Source: Clostridia bacterium (GTDB lineage Bacteria > Bacillota > Clostridia > Christensenellales > Pumilibacteraceae). Taken from it: DNA of 21,924 nt. How positions within the stretch are numbered: the stretch's first letter is position 1; the number at the start of each line of letters is the position of its first letter. The stretch is taken from NCBI GenBank assembly GCA_017452405.1, contig JAFTMM010000025.1, positions 1 to 21,924 of the forward strand, given 5' to 3'. Shown here piece by piece: positions 15,546 to 21,924 of the stretch. Under the pieces are notes generated by a model, which had not been told where the DNA came from, made no database searches, and saw only the letters and a list, made by a program, of their open reading frames with translations. The position numbers and the translations under genes are program-made.

Positions 15546-16768
15546 AAAATTTTGATAGGGTTCTTGAAACTGCGCCTGATAAGAGCATAACACACAGAGC
15601 GGTTATGTTCAATGCTTTTGCGCGCGGTGAAGCTACCGTAACCAACGCGCTACTCGGCGGTGATTGCAAATCCACTATCGCTTGTATGCGCGCTCTCGGC
15701 GCCGAAATTACGGTGGACGGCAGTACGGTTAAGGTGAAAGGCGCGACCGTTTTTAAAGACGCCACGCTTGACGCAGGCAATTCGGGTACGACCACACGTC
15801 TGCTCACCGGACTTCTTGCAGGAAAGAACGTGACGGCTACTCTTGACGGTGACGACAGCCTCCGCACGCGTCCTATGAAGCGTGTGACCGAGCCTCTTTC
15901 AGCTATGGGCGCAATCGTGACCACGACGGACGGTAAAGTACCTCTTACCGTCAGACCTGCCGTTCTTCACGGCATAGACTACGTAATGCCAATGGCGAGC
16001 GCGCAGGTAAAGAGCGCAGTCATTCTTGCAGGCATAAACGCAGACGGCGTTACGCGCGTGACCGAGCCTGCATTATCGCGCAATCATACTGAGCTTATGC
16101 TGAAAGCTATGGGCGCGGATATAGCGCAGGACGGGCTGACCGTTACCGTGCGCCGTAGCGAGCCTAAAGCGGTGGACGTAAGAGTGCCGGGCGATATTTC
16201 CTCGGCGGCGTTCCTTCTCGGCGCGGCGGTAGTCACGGGCGGTTCCGTTACTGTCATAAACGTCGGACTTAACCCCACGAGAACGGGCATAGTCGAAGTA
16301 CTGCGCGCAATGGGCGCAAAGATTACTATAGATAATTATTCGGACGAAGTCGAGCCTATAGGTGACTTAACGGTCAAAAGCGCACCTCTCCGTCCGTTTA
16401 AAATAACCAAAGAAATCGTTCCGTCGCTTATTGACGAACTTCCTCTCCTTGCTGCAATAGCCTGCTACGCCAACGGCACGAGCGTTATTTCGGGCGCAGA
16501 AGAGTTGAAAGTCAAAGAATCGGATAGAATAGCAACGACCGTTGAAGCGCTTACCGCTCTCGGTGCGGACGTTGAACCGACAGAGGACGGCATGATAATT
16601 CACGGACACGGCGGACTGAAAGGCGGAGGAACGACCAACGCGCGCGGAGACCATCGCATAGCAATGACCTCGGCTGTTGCGGCGCTTGGTAGTGAACTCG
16701 GCTGTGATATCGACGGAGCGGAAACCGCATCTATCAGCTATCCCGGCTTTTGGGAGGTAATATGCTGA
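15527..16768 (+). CDS. aroA: 5-enolpyruvylshikimate-3-phosphate (EPSP) synthase
   Basis: 413 residues transferring enolpyruvate from PEP to shikimate-3-phosphate. Begins with GTG overlapping the end of aroB; AAGGAG is 11 nt upstream and no in-frame ATG lies before the conserved SITHRAVMFNA. Motifs: LDAGNSGTTTRLLTG, GDDSLRTRPM, ASAQVKSAVILAG, PGDISSAAF, IDELPLLAA, EELKVKESDR and the C-terminal DHRIAMT. The NSGTTTRLL form resembles the Gram-positive enzymes rather than the class I form (NAGTAMRPL) of E. coli and plants; effect on glyphosate sensitivity cannot be read from this alone. Confidence 0.96.
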   Translation: MHIRPLKNFDRVLETAPDKSITHRAVMFNAFARGEATVTNALLGGDCKSTIACMRALGAEITVDGSTVKVKGATVFKDATLDAGNSGTTTRLLTGLLAGKNVTATLDGDDSLRTRPMKRVTEPLSAMGAIVTTTDGKVPLTVRPAVLHGIDYVMPMASAQVKSAVILAGINADGVTRVTEPALSRNHTELMLKAMGADIAQDGLTVTVRRSEPKAVDVRVPGDISSAAFLLGAAVVTGGSVTVINVGLNPTRTGIVEVLRAMGAKITIDNYSDEVEPIGDLTVKSAPLRPFKITKEIVPSLIDELPLLAAIACYANGTSVISGAEELKVKESDRIATTVEALTALGADVEPTEDGMIIHGHGGLKGGGTTNARGDHRIAMTSAVAALGSELGCDIDGAETASISYPGFWEVIC

Positions 16769-17550
16769 AATTTTGCGTGCTCGGTAGCGGAATTTCATAT
16801 ACACTTTCCCCTAAAATACATAACGCCGTCTTTGCAAAGCTGGGCGTAAAAGCCGAATACGGCGTAAAGGATATCCCTAAAGACGGTCTTGCCGAGCATA
16901 TATCGGTGCTTAAAAATGAATTTGACGGTTTTAACGTCACCAAACCGTTCAAGAACGAAATCTGCAAGTATCTTAACGAGAATAACGCGCGAATAGGCGC
17001 AGTAAATACCGTTAAGCGCTCTAACGGTAAGTATTTTGGCGAGAATACCGACGTTTACGGATTCATGCAGTCGCTGACTAAAATGACGGGTGACGTTAGA
17101 GAACTTAACGTACTCGTTCTCGGCGCAGGCGGTGCGTCTGAAGCAGTAGTTTGCGGACTGACGGAAGCCGGCGCGGACGTTACGATCTTCAATCGCACGC
17201 AGGAAAAAGCAAAACTCCTTGCAGACAAGTTCGGTTGCAAATGGGCGGAAAGCTCGTCAGGCTTAAAGCCCGAACTTATCGTAAACGCAGTAAGCTTAGG
17301 TAACGACGGAGTATCTAATCCTATGCCGAGCGTTGATCTTACTTCTCTTAAATTCGCCTACGACCTCATTTATTCGCCCGAAAGAACGCCTTTTTTAAAA
17401 CAATGTGAAGGTGCGGGCGCTAAGGTGGAAAACGGACTCGGCATGCTCATCTATCAAGCTATAGAAGCGGACGAAATTTTTCTTGACAGGCGAGGACAAC
17501 TTGACAAAGAAATGCTCTACGCTCTCGTAGAAAAAACTATAAAAGACTAA
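16762..17550 (+). CDS. aroE: Shikimate dehydrogenase (NADP+)
   Basis: 262 residues reducing 3-dehydroshikimate to shikimate. Start at ATG 16762, with GGGAGG (16752-16757) 4 nt upstream; an in-frame TTG at 16750 would add four residues. Conserved features: YTLSPKIHNAVF, the catalytic Lys in FNVTKPFK, the catalytic Asp in GENTDVYGF, the Rossmann motif LVLGAGGASEAV, FNRTQEKA for NADP phosphate and the C-terminal GLGMLIYQA. Overlaps aroA by 7 nt. Confidence 0.95.
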   Translation: MLKFCVLGSGISYTLSPKIHNAVFAKLGVKAEYGVKDIPKDGLAEHISVLKNEFDGFNVTKPFKNEICKYLNENNARIGAVNTVKRSNGKYFGENTDVYGFMQSLTKMTGDVRELNVLVLGAGGASEAVVCGLTEAGADVTIFNRTQEKAKLLADKFGCKWAESSSGLKPELIVNAVSLGNDGVSNPMPSVDLTSLKFAYDLIYSPERTPFLKQCEGAGAKVENGLGMLIYQAIEADEIFLDRRGQLDKEMLYALVEKTIKD

Positions 17551-17562
17551 AACGGTGAGATT

Positions 17563-18006
17563 ATGAAAATTCTTATTATCAACGGACCTAACCTCAATAT
17601 GTTAGGCGCAAGAGAAAAGGAAATATACGGCGAAACCACGCTTGCGGATATGAATAACGATATAGCGAACTTCGCCAAAGAATACGGTATTGAGACGGTA
17701 TTTTATCAGTCCAATATCGAGGGCGAACTGTGCGGAGCTATTCAGCAGGTCAAGTCAACGTACGGCGCGGACGGAATCGTACTGAACGCCGGCGCTTACA
17801 CGCATTACTCTCACGCTATCGGTGATGCTCTCGGCTCTGTAAAAGTACCAAAAGTGGAAGTGCATATTTCCAACGTACACGCGCGTGAAAATTTCCGTCA
17901 TCTCTCGGTGCTTGCAGATAACTGTAACGGTGTTATCTGTGGGTTCGGCGCAGACAGTTACAAGCTGGCTTGCCTTGCTATCAAGGGAATCTTGGACCGT
18001 GGATAA
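17563..18006 (+). CDS. aroQ: 3-dehydroquinate dehydratase, type II
   Basis: 147 residues, a typical dodecameric type II enzyme. It dehydrates 3-dehydroquinate. Motifs: INGPNLNMLGAREKEIYG with the catalytic Arg and Tyr, VLNAGAYTHYS, and EVHISNVHARENFRHLS. Preceded by GGTGAG and 12 nt from the aroE stop. Its stop overlaps the aroK start by 8 nt. Confidence 0.96.
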   Translation: MKILIINGPNLNMLGAREKEIYGETTLADMNNDIANFAKEYGIETVFYQSNIEGELCGAIQQVKSTYGADGIVLNAGAYTHYSHAIGDALGSVKVPKVEVHISNVHARENFRHLSVLADNCNGVICGFGADSYKLACLAIKGILDRG

Positions 18007-18517
18007 GAGTAATATAGCGCTTATCGGTATGATGGGGACGATGAAGACGTCTATCGGCAAATTGCTTGCCGAAAGAACGGGTAAGACTTTCCTTGATACC
18101 GACGAGATGTACGAAAAGGCAGAGGGAAGAACTATTTCCGAGACGTTTGATACGGACGGCGAGGCGTATTTCCGCTTAAAGGAAACGGAAATCGTCAAGA
18201 AAGCGTCTTCGGAATTAAACGCGGTTATCTCCTGCGGTGGAGGCGTTCCTTTAAAAAGCGAAAACGTGGAAGCGTTAAGGGCAAGCTCAATCGTAGTTCT
18301 GCTTACCGCAACCCCCGAATGTATACTCAAAAGAACGAGCGTTAACGACGACAGACCTCTGCTTCGCGGAGGCGACCTTGAAAGAATTAAAAAAATATGC
18401 GCCGATAGAAAAAAAGCTTACGAGTCTTCGGCAGACGTAAGCATAGATACTACGGACAAAACCCCGATAGACTGCCTGCCGTTAATCGAGCAGGAGCTTA
18501 TAAAAATAAAAGGATGA
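17999..18517 (+). CDS. aroK: Shikimate kinase with an atypical P-loop
   Basis: 172 residues from GTG 17999, preceded by AAGGGA (17983-17988); an open frame continues upstream but only through aroQ. It phosphorylates shikimate. Conserved: FLDTDEMYE (shikimate-binding Asp), FRLKETEIV (Arg), ISCGGGVPL, the lid Arg in DDRPLL and the C-terminal DRKKAYESSADV. The P-loop reads GMMGTMKTS: the final Gly of the GxxGxGK(S/T) pattern is replaced by Met15. This could reduce or alter nucleotide binding, or be a sequence error; the rest of the protein looks intact. Confidence 0.92.
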   Translation: MDKSNIALIGMMGTMKTSIGKLLAERTGKTFLDTDEMYEKAEGRTISETFDTDGEAYFRLKETEIVKKASSELNAVISCGGGVPLKSENVEALRASSIVVLLTATPECILKRTSVNDDRPLLRGGDLERIKKICADRKKAYESSADVSIDTTDKTPIDCLPLIEQELIKIKG

Positions 18518-18522
18518 ATATC

Positions 18523-20520
18523 ATGAACGAAAAGGCAATGAAAGCTACGATCGACTCTATCAGAGTGCTTTCTGCAGAAGCAATCGAGAAAGCAAAAAGC
18601 GGTCACCCTGGCACGCCCCTTGGCGCAGCACCGGTGATTGCGGAAATTTACGGCAACCAACTCAAACACAATCCGACTAACCCCAAGTATTTTGACAGAG
18701 ATCGATTTATACTTTCTGCAGGTCATGCGTCAAGCATGCTTTATACCACGCTTTACCTTAGCGGTTACGATATTGCGAAAGAGGATTTAATGAATTTCCG
18801 TCAGCTTCGCAGTAAGCTTCCCGGTCATCCCGAGTACGGCGTAACTCCGGGTGTGGAAACTTCTACCGGTCCTCTCGGTCAGGGCGTAGCGAACGCAGTA
18901 GGCTTTGCTCTTGCGGAAAAAATCCTTTCCGCTAAGTTCAACAAGCCCAATCTTCCGCTCATAGACCATTATACCTACGCTTTCTGCGGTGACGGTTGTT
19001 TAATGGAAGGCATCAACTACGAGGCGGCGGCTCTTGCAGGAGCGTGGAAGCTCGGCAAACTTATCGTGATTTACGATAAGAACGACATTACCATTGAAGG
19101 TAGCCTTGACGGTGTAGCCGACGAGGACGTTGGCGCGCGCTTCGTATCTCAAGGCTGGGAAGTCCTTAACGTAGCCGACGGCAACGACACCCAAGCGGTT
19201 GGCAATGCTATAAAGCAGGCTAAAATAAATACGGATAAGCCTTCGATTATTATCGTCCGCACCACTATCGGTTACGGTTCGAGCAAAGCAGGCTCGCCCT
19301 CTTGCCATGGCGCGCCTCTCGGCGAAGAATCGCTTAACTCGCTCAAATCCTTCCTCGGCTGGAACGAACAGCCTTTTACTGCGAAGAAAGAAACCGCAGA
19401 GTTTACCGAAGCGGTTAAGGCTCGTGGCGCAAAGGCAGAAAGCGAGTGGAACGAAATCGTGGAGGCTTATAAGTCTGCTTACCCCGACGATTACAAAGAG
19501 TTCACGAAGTGGGTGGAGAGCGATTCTCTCGACCTTGCGTCGGACGAAGAATTCCTCAAGGCTATTCCCACAAGCGACGACGCAACTCGTAACCATTCGG
19601 GTAAAATCCTCAACTATCTTTCGGGCAAAATGGCAAACCTTATCGGCGGATCAGCCGATCTCGGTCCGTCCAATATGTCCATTATGAAAGATAAGGAATA
19701 TTATTCAGCATCCAATCCTACGGGAACGAATATCCACTTTGGCGTAAGAGAGCAGGCTATGAGCTCGGTAATTAACGGACTTTGTCTGCACGGCGGATTC
19801 AAGCCGTACTGCGCAACCTTCTTCGTGTTCGTAGACTATATGAAAGGCTCGATCAGAATGAGCGCGCTTATGGATATTCCCACGTTATATATCCTTTCGC
19901 ACGACTCGATCGGAGTAGGCGAGGACGGACCTACGCACCAGCCTATCGAGCAACTCGTTATGCTTCGCACGTTGCCCAATCTCCGCGTATGGCGACCTGC
20001 CGACGGCATTGAAACGGCAGCGGCTTACGCTTGCCATTTCGCAGGTAAACACCCCTCGGCAATTATTACCAGTCGTCAGAAACTCATTACTCCCAAAGGC
20101 ACGAGTATCGAAAAGGCGCTCAAAGGCGGTTACGTCTTAGCCGACAGCGCGAAAGAAACGCCTGACGTTATCCTTATGGGTACGGGTAGCGAAGTTGATC
20201 TTCTCGTTAAAGCTAAAGACGTGCTTGCAAACAAAGGAATAGACGCGCGCATAGTTTCACTGCCTTGTATAGAGGAGTTCGAAGCTCAGAGCGTAGAATA
20301 TAAGCAGAGCGTACTGCCCGATTCAGTTCGCGCAAGAGTAGCGGTAGAGGCTGGCTCGTCGCTTAATTGGGGAAAATACGTCGGTCTTGACGGCGAAACC
20401 GTTTGCAAAGACGACTTCGGCGCCTCCGCTCCCGCAGGAAAACTGTTCGAGCTTTACGGCTTTACGGTAGATAACGTAGTGGCTATGGCTGAAAAAACAG
20501 TTAATAAGGTGAAAGCATGA
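18523..20520 (+). CDS. tkt: Transketolase
   Basis: 665 residues, full length for the family, using thiamine diphosphate. ATG 18523 is preferred because AGGA (18511-18514) is 8 nt upstream; ATG 18514 sits on that site. Conserved: SGHPGTPLGAAP, STGPLGQGVANAVG, the ThDP-binding GDGCLMEG...DKNDI, and a pyrimidine domain with THQPIEQL. It produces erythrose-4-phosphate, a precursor of DAHP, which explains its place at the end of the aromatic cluster. Its stop overlaps the next ATG (ATGA). Confidence 0.97.
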   Translation: MNEKAMKATIDSIRVLSAEAIEKAKSGHPGTPLGAAPVIAEIYGNQLKHNPTNPKYFDRDRFILSAGHASSMLYTTLYLSGYDIAKEDLMNFRQLRSKLPGHPEYGVTPGVETSTGPLGQGVANAVGFALAEKILSAKFNKPNLPLIDHYTYAFCGDGCLMEGINYEAAALAGAWKLGKLIVIYDKNDITIEGSLDGVADEDVGARFVSQGWEVLNVADGNDTQAVGNAIKQAKINTDKPSIIIVRTTIGYGSSKAGSPSCHGAPLGEESLNSLKSFLGWNEQPFTAKKETAEFTEAVKARGAKAESEWNEIVEAYKSAYPDDYKEFTKWVESDSLDLASDEEFLKAIPTSDDATRNHSGKILNYLSGKMANLIGGSADLGPSNMSIMKDKEYYSASNPTGTNIHFGVREQAMSSVINGLCLHGGFKPYCATFFVFVDYMKGSIRMSALMDIPTLYILSHDSIGVGEDGPTHQPIEQLVMLRTLPNLRVWRPADGIETAAAYACHFAGKHPSAIITSRQKLITPKGTSIEKALKGGYVLADSAKETPDVILMGTGSEVDLLVKAKDVLANKGIDARIVSLPCIEEFEAQSVEYKQSVLPDSVRARVAVEAGSSLNWGKYVGLDGETVCKDDFGASAPAGKLFELYGFTVDNVVAMAEKTVNKVKA

Positions 20521-21098
20521 GCGTATTTTACGCATTCCTCTCACGAATGAGATATATAACCCGTTGGGGCTTAATGCGCAACACAAGAGCGGAAAACGTC
20601 ATGGAGCATTCCGCTATCGTTGCTATGTTCGCTCACGCTCTTGCCGTTATTCACAACAAGCAGGGCGGAAGCGTTGATGCGAATAAAGTTGGCATGATGG
20701 CGCTTTACCACGAAACGGGCGAGGTTATCACCGGTGATATGCCTACGCCGATTAAGTATTTCAATCCCGAAATCACTTCTGCGTATAAGGCAATCGAGGA
20801 GGATAGTGAGAAAAAACTCCTTTCCACGCTTCCCGAAGATTTAGCCGGCGAGGTAGGCGCGCTCGTTATGGGCGGAAACGAAACCGAACTCAAGCTGGTT
20901 AAGTACGCCGATACTCTTTCAGCGTACGTTAAATGTCTGGAAGAAATTTCGCAGGGCAACGCCGAGTTTAAGGAAGCCGAAGCGTCCACCAAACGCAAAC
21001 TTCAAGCGTACGAAAGCAAGGAAGTAGACTACTTTATGGAACGTTTCGTAACGCCCTTTGGTCTGTCGCTTGATAATTTAAGCAAAGAAATTAAATAA
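20517..21098 (+). CDS. yfbR-like: YfbR-like HD-domain 5'-deoxynucleotidase homologue, with His-Glu in place of His-Asp
   Basis: 193 residues resembling E. coli YfbR throughout: SRMRYITRWGLMRNTRAENVMEH, ITGDMPTPIKYFN, the KYADTLSAYVKCLEE helix, and a C-terminal DYFMERFVTPFGLSLD. The family dephosphorylates deoxynucleoside 5'-monophosphates using a metal held by an HD motif. Here His31 and Asp132 are present but the central HD pair is HE (His65, Glu66; Glu codon 20712-20714). The enzyme could still bind metal, or have changed activity. Last gene of the operon; ATGA overlap with tkt, AAGGTGA upstream. Confidence 0.9.
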   Translation: MSVFYAFLSRMRYITRWGLMRNTRAENVMEHSAIVAMFAHALAVIHNKQGGSVDANKVGMMALYHETGEVITGDMPTPIKYFNPEITSAYKAIEEDSEKKLLSTLPEDLAGEVGALVMGGNETELKLVKYADTLSAYVKCLEEISQGNAEFKEAEASTKRKLQAYESKEVDYFMERFVTPFGLSLDNLSKEIK

Positions 21099-21107
21099 TT
21101 AAAGACT

Positions 21108-21135
21108 TACCCTTGTTGACATTTCAACAAGGGTA
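21108..21135. promoter_or_regulatory. Perfect palindrome over the -35 box, putative MarR operator
   Basis: TACCCTTGTTGA (21108-21119), 4-nt spacer, TCAACAAGGGTA (21124-21135). The -35 TTGACA (21116-21121) lies within it, so binding would occlude RNA polymerase. No T-run follows, so it is unlikely to be a terminator. Confidence 0.8.
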
Positions 21136-21144
21136 TTGTATAAT
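21116..21144 (+). promoter_or_regulatory. Consensus sigma-A promoter of the MarR gene (probably leaderless)
   Basis: TTGACA (21116-21121), 17-bp spacer, TATAAT (21139-21144). The ATG begins 6 nt after the -10, at the expected transcription start, and there is no Shine-Dalgarno. Confidence 0.88.
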
Positions 21145-21150
21145 TAAGCT

Positions 21151-21594
21151 ATGCAAGAGAGATTTAAGACGTTTACAGTACTCATTACGAAAATCAATCG
21201 TATGATACGCAGGATAAAGACCGAAGAAATGGCGGAGTTTAACTTGAAAAGTCCGCACGTTTCCTGTCTGTATTATTTATACCGGGAAAACCACCTTACC
21301 GCTAAAGAGCTTTGCGACATCTGTGACGAGGACAAAGCGAGTATTTCACGCTCGATTGAATTTTTAGAAACAAACGGCTACATCTACTGTGACGAAACGT
21401 CCAAAAAGAGATATAAAAGCCCTCTCGCCCTCACCGAAAAGGGAATGGACACAGGCAAGCGTATCGCCGAAAAAATTGACGGTATACTCGATAAAGCAGG
21501 CGAGGGCTTAAGTGAAGAAAATAGGGCGATTCTGTATAAGAGTCTGAAACTCATTTCCGGCAACTTGCAAAATCTCTGCGATAAATACGAATAA
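21151..21594 (+). CDS. MarR-family transcriptional regulator
   Basis: 147 residues with the MarR layout: N-terminal helix, winged helix-turn-helix (residues about 30-95) with HLTAKELCDICDEDKASISR as the recognition region, wing with 'SKKRYKSPLALTEKG', and a long C-terminal dimer helix ending NLQNLCDKYE. Its ligand and targets cannot be told from the sequence. The palindrome over its own promoter suggests autorepression. It stands alone before a terminator and the repeat region. Confidence 0.92.
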   Translation: MQERFKTFTVLITKINRMIRRIKTEEMAEFNLKSPHVSCLYYLYRENHLTAKELCDICDEDKASISRSIEFLETNGYIYCDETSKKRYKSPLALTEKGMDTGKRIAEKIDGILDKAGEGLSEENRAILYKSLKLISGNLQNLCDKYE

Positions 21595-21613
21595 AAAATA
21601 GGATAAGTTATAC

Positions 21614-21641
21614 CTGCGTTCCGATTCGGAACGCAGTTTTT
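21614..21641 (+). terminator. Terminator after the MarR gene
   Basis: CTGCGTTCCG (21614-21623) pairs perfectly with CGGAACGCAG (21627-21636) around a 3-nt loop, followed by TTTTT. Confidence 0.92.
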
Positions 21642-21678
21642 GCACCTTGCGGTCACTGTGGATAGTTATGATTTTACG

Positions 21679-21924
21679 GTCATCCTGAGCACCTCTTCGT
21701 CATCCTGAGCGCCTCTTCGTCATCCTGAGCGTTAGCGGTAGTGAAGTCGAAGGATCTTCCTGTCATCCTGTAGTAGCTAGAAAAGATCTCATAGATTCTA
21801 TCGGTCGCAATGCTCCCTCTGGAATGACAAGAGGACGAGATACTTCGACTACGAGCTAACGCTCTTCGCTCAGTATGACTTAATGATAAAGCACCGCTCC
21901 CATGATGGACGTCGTCATCCTGAG
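21679..21924. repeat. Cluster of GTCATCCTGAG dispersed repeats, partly tandem and partly inverted
   Basis: GTCATCCTGAG occurs at 21679, 21699, 21719 and 21914; the first three are spaced exactly 20 bp apart as a tandem array with unit CATCCTGAGCRCCTCTTCGT. A near copy in reverse (CTCAGTATGAC) is at 21869-21879 and GGAATGAC at 21831-21838. Other shared elements are GAAGTCGAAGGATCT (21743-21757) and TAGATTCTATCGG. No reading frame of note and no transposase are present. Copies of this type of sequence are scattered through intergenic regions of many gut bacterial genomes. The array continues beyond the window. Confidence 0.8.

Noticed and set aside
17885..17998. Longer N-terminus for shikimate kinase inside aroQ
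   Set aside because: The extra residues do not resemble the family; GTG 17999 with a nearby AAGGGA gives the normal start just before the P-loop strand.
21108..21135. Palindrome as a terminator for the aromatic operon
   Set aside because: No T-tract on either side; it overlaps a consensus promoter, so an operator is the better reading.

Overview
The window looks like a chromosomal piece of an uncultured, probably gut or rumen, low-GC Gram-positive anaerobe (Clostridia/Christensenellales-like; inferred from content, not proven). Supporting clues are lipoboxes and membrane-anchored GH3 enzymes with permuted domain order, InlB-type repeats, a CwlD-like amidase, a DUF421/DUF4363 pair, near-consensus sigma-70/sigma-A promoters with AGGAGG-type ribosome sites, and the dispersed 'GTCATCCTGAG' intergenic repeats common in such genomes.

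Region 1 (1-6277) is a cell-surface carbohydrate block. It holds the 3' end of a GH3 glycosidase with an inserted small module, two Ig-like domains, a coiled coil and a Cys-containing C-terminal membrane anchor. Next come a strong hairpin terminator, a lipoprotein with three InlB B-repeats and a CBM6-like domain, and a second GH3 enzyme with a membrane segment at each end, split by a single-base frameshift near 3725. A terminator at 6246-6277 closes the block.

Region 2 (6300-10190) is metal handling and membrane proteins. An ArsR/SmtB repressor with its own promoter is followed by a DUF421 (YetF-like) and DUF4363 pair. On the minus strand a Zn/Cd/Pb-type P1B ATPase lies behind a separately encoded HMA metal-binding protein, driven by a perfect-consensus promoter with a palindrome just downstream of the -10.

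Region 3 (10257-12426) holds an M1-type metallopeptidase lipoprotein and a CwlD-like N-acetylmuramoyl-L-alanine amidase.

Region 4 (12455-21098) is a tightly overlapping aromatic-amino-acid operon: tyrA-aroC-aroB-aroA-aroE-aroQ-aroK-tkt-yfbR-like. It encodes all six steps from DAHP to chorismate plus prephenate dehydrogenase, and a transketolase that can supply erythrose-4-phosphate. DAHP synthase and the phenylalanine branch are absent from the window. The operon promoter sits so close to tyrA that the mRNA is probably leaderless.

Region 5 (21108-21924) holds a MarR regulator with a perfect 12-bp-arm palindrome over its -35 box, also probably leaderless, then a terminator and about 250 bp of dispersed and tandem repeats running off the end. 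No tRNA, rRNA, CRISPR array, transposase or phage gene was seen. I found no clearly new multi-gene system; the most unusual points are the module-inserted GH3 with its CGSS anchor, the shikimate kinase and YfbR-like proteins with changed signature residues, and the two leaderless promoters.
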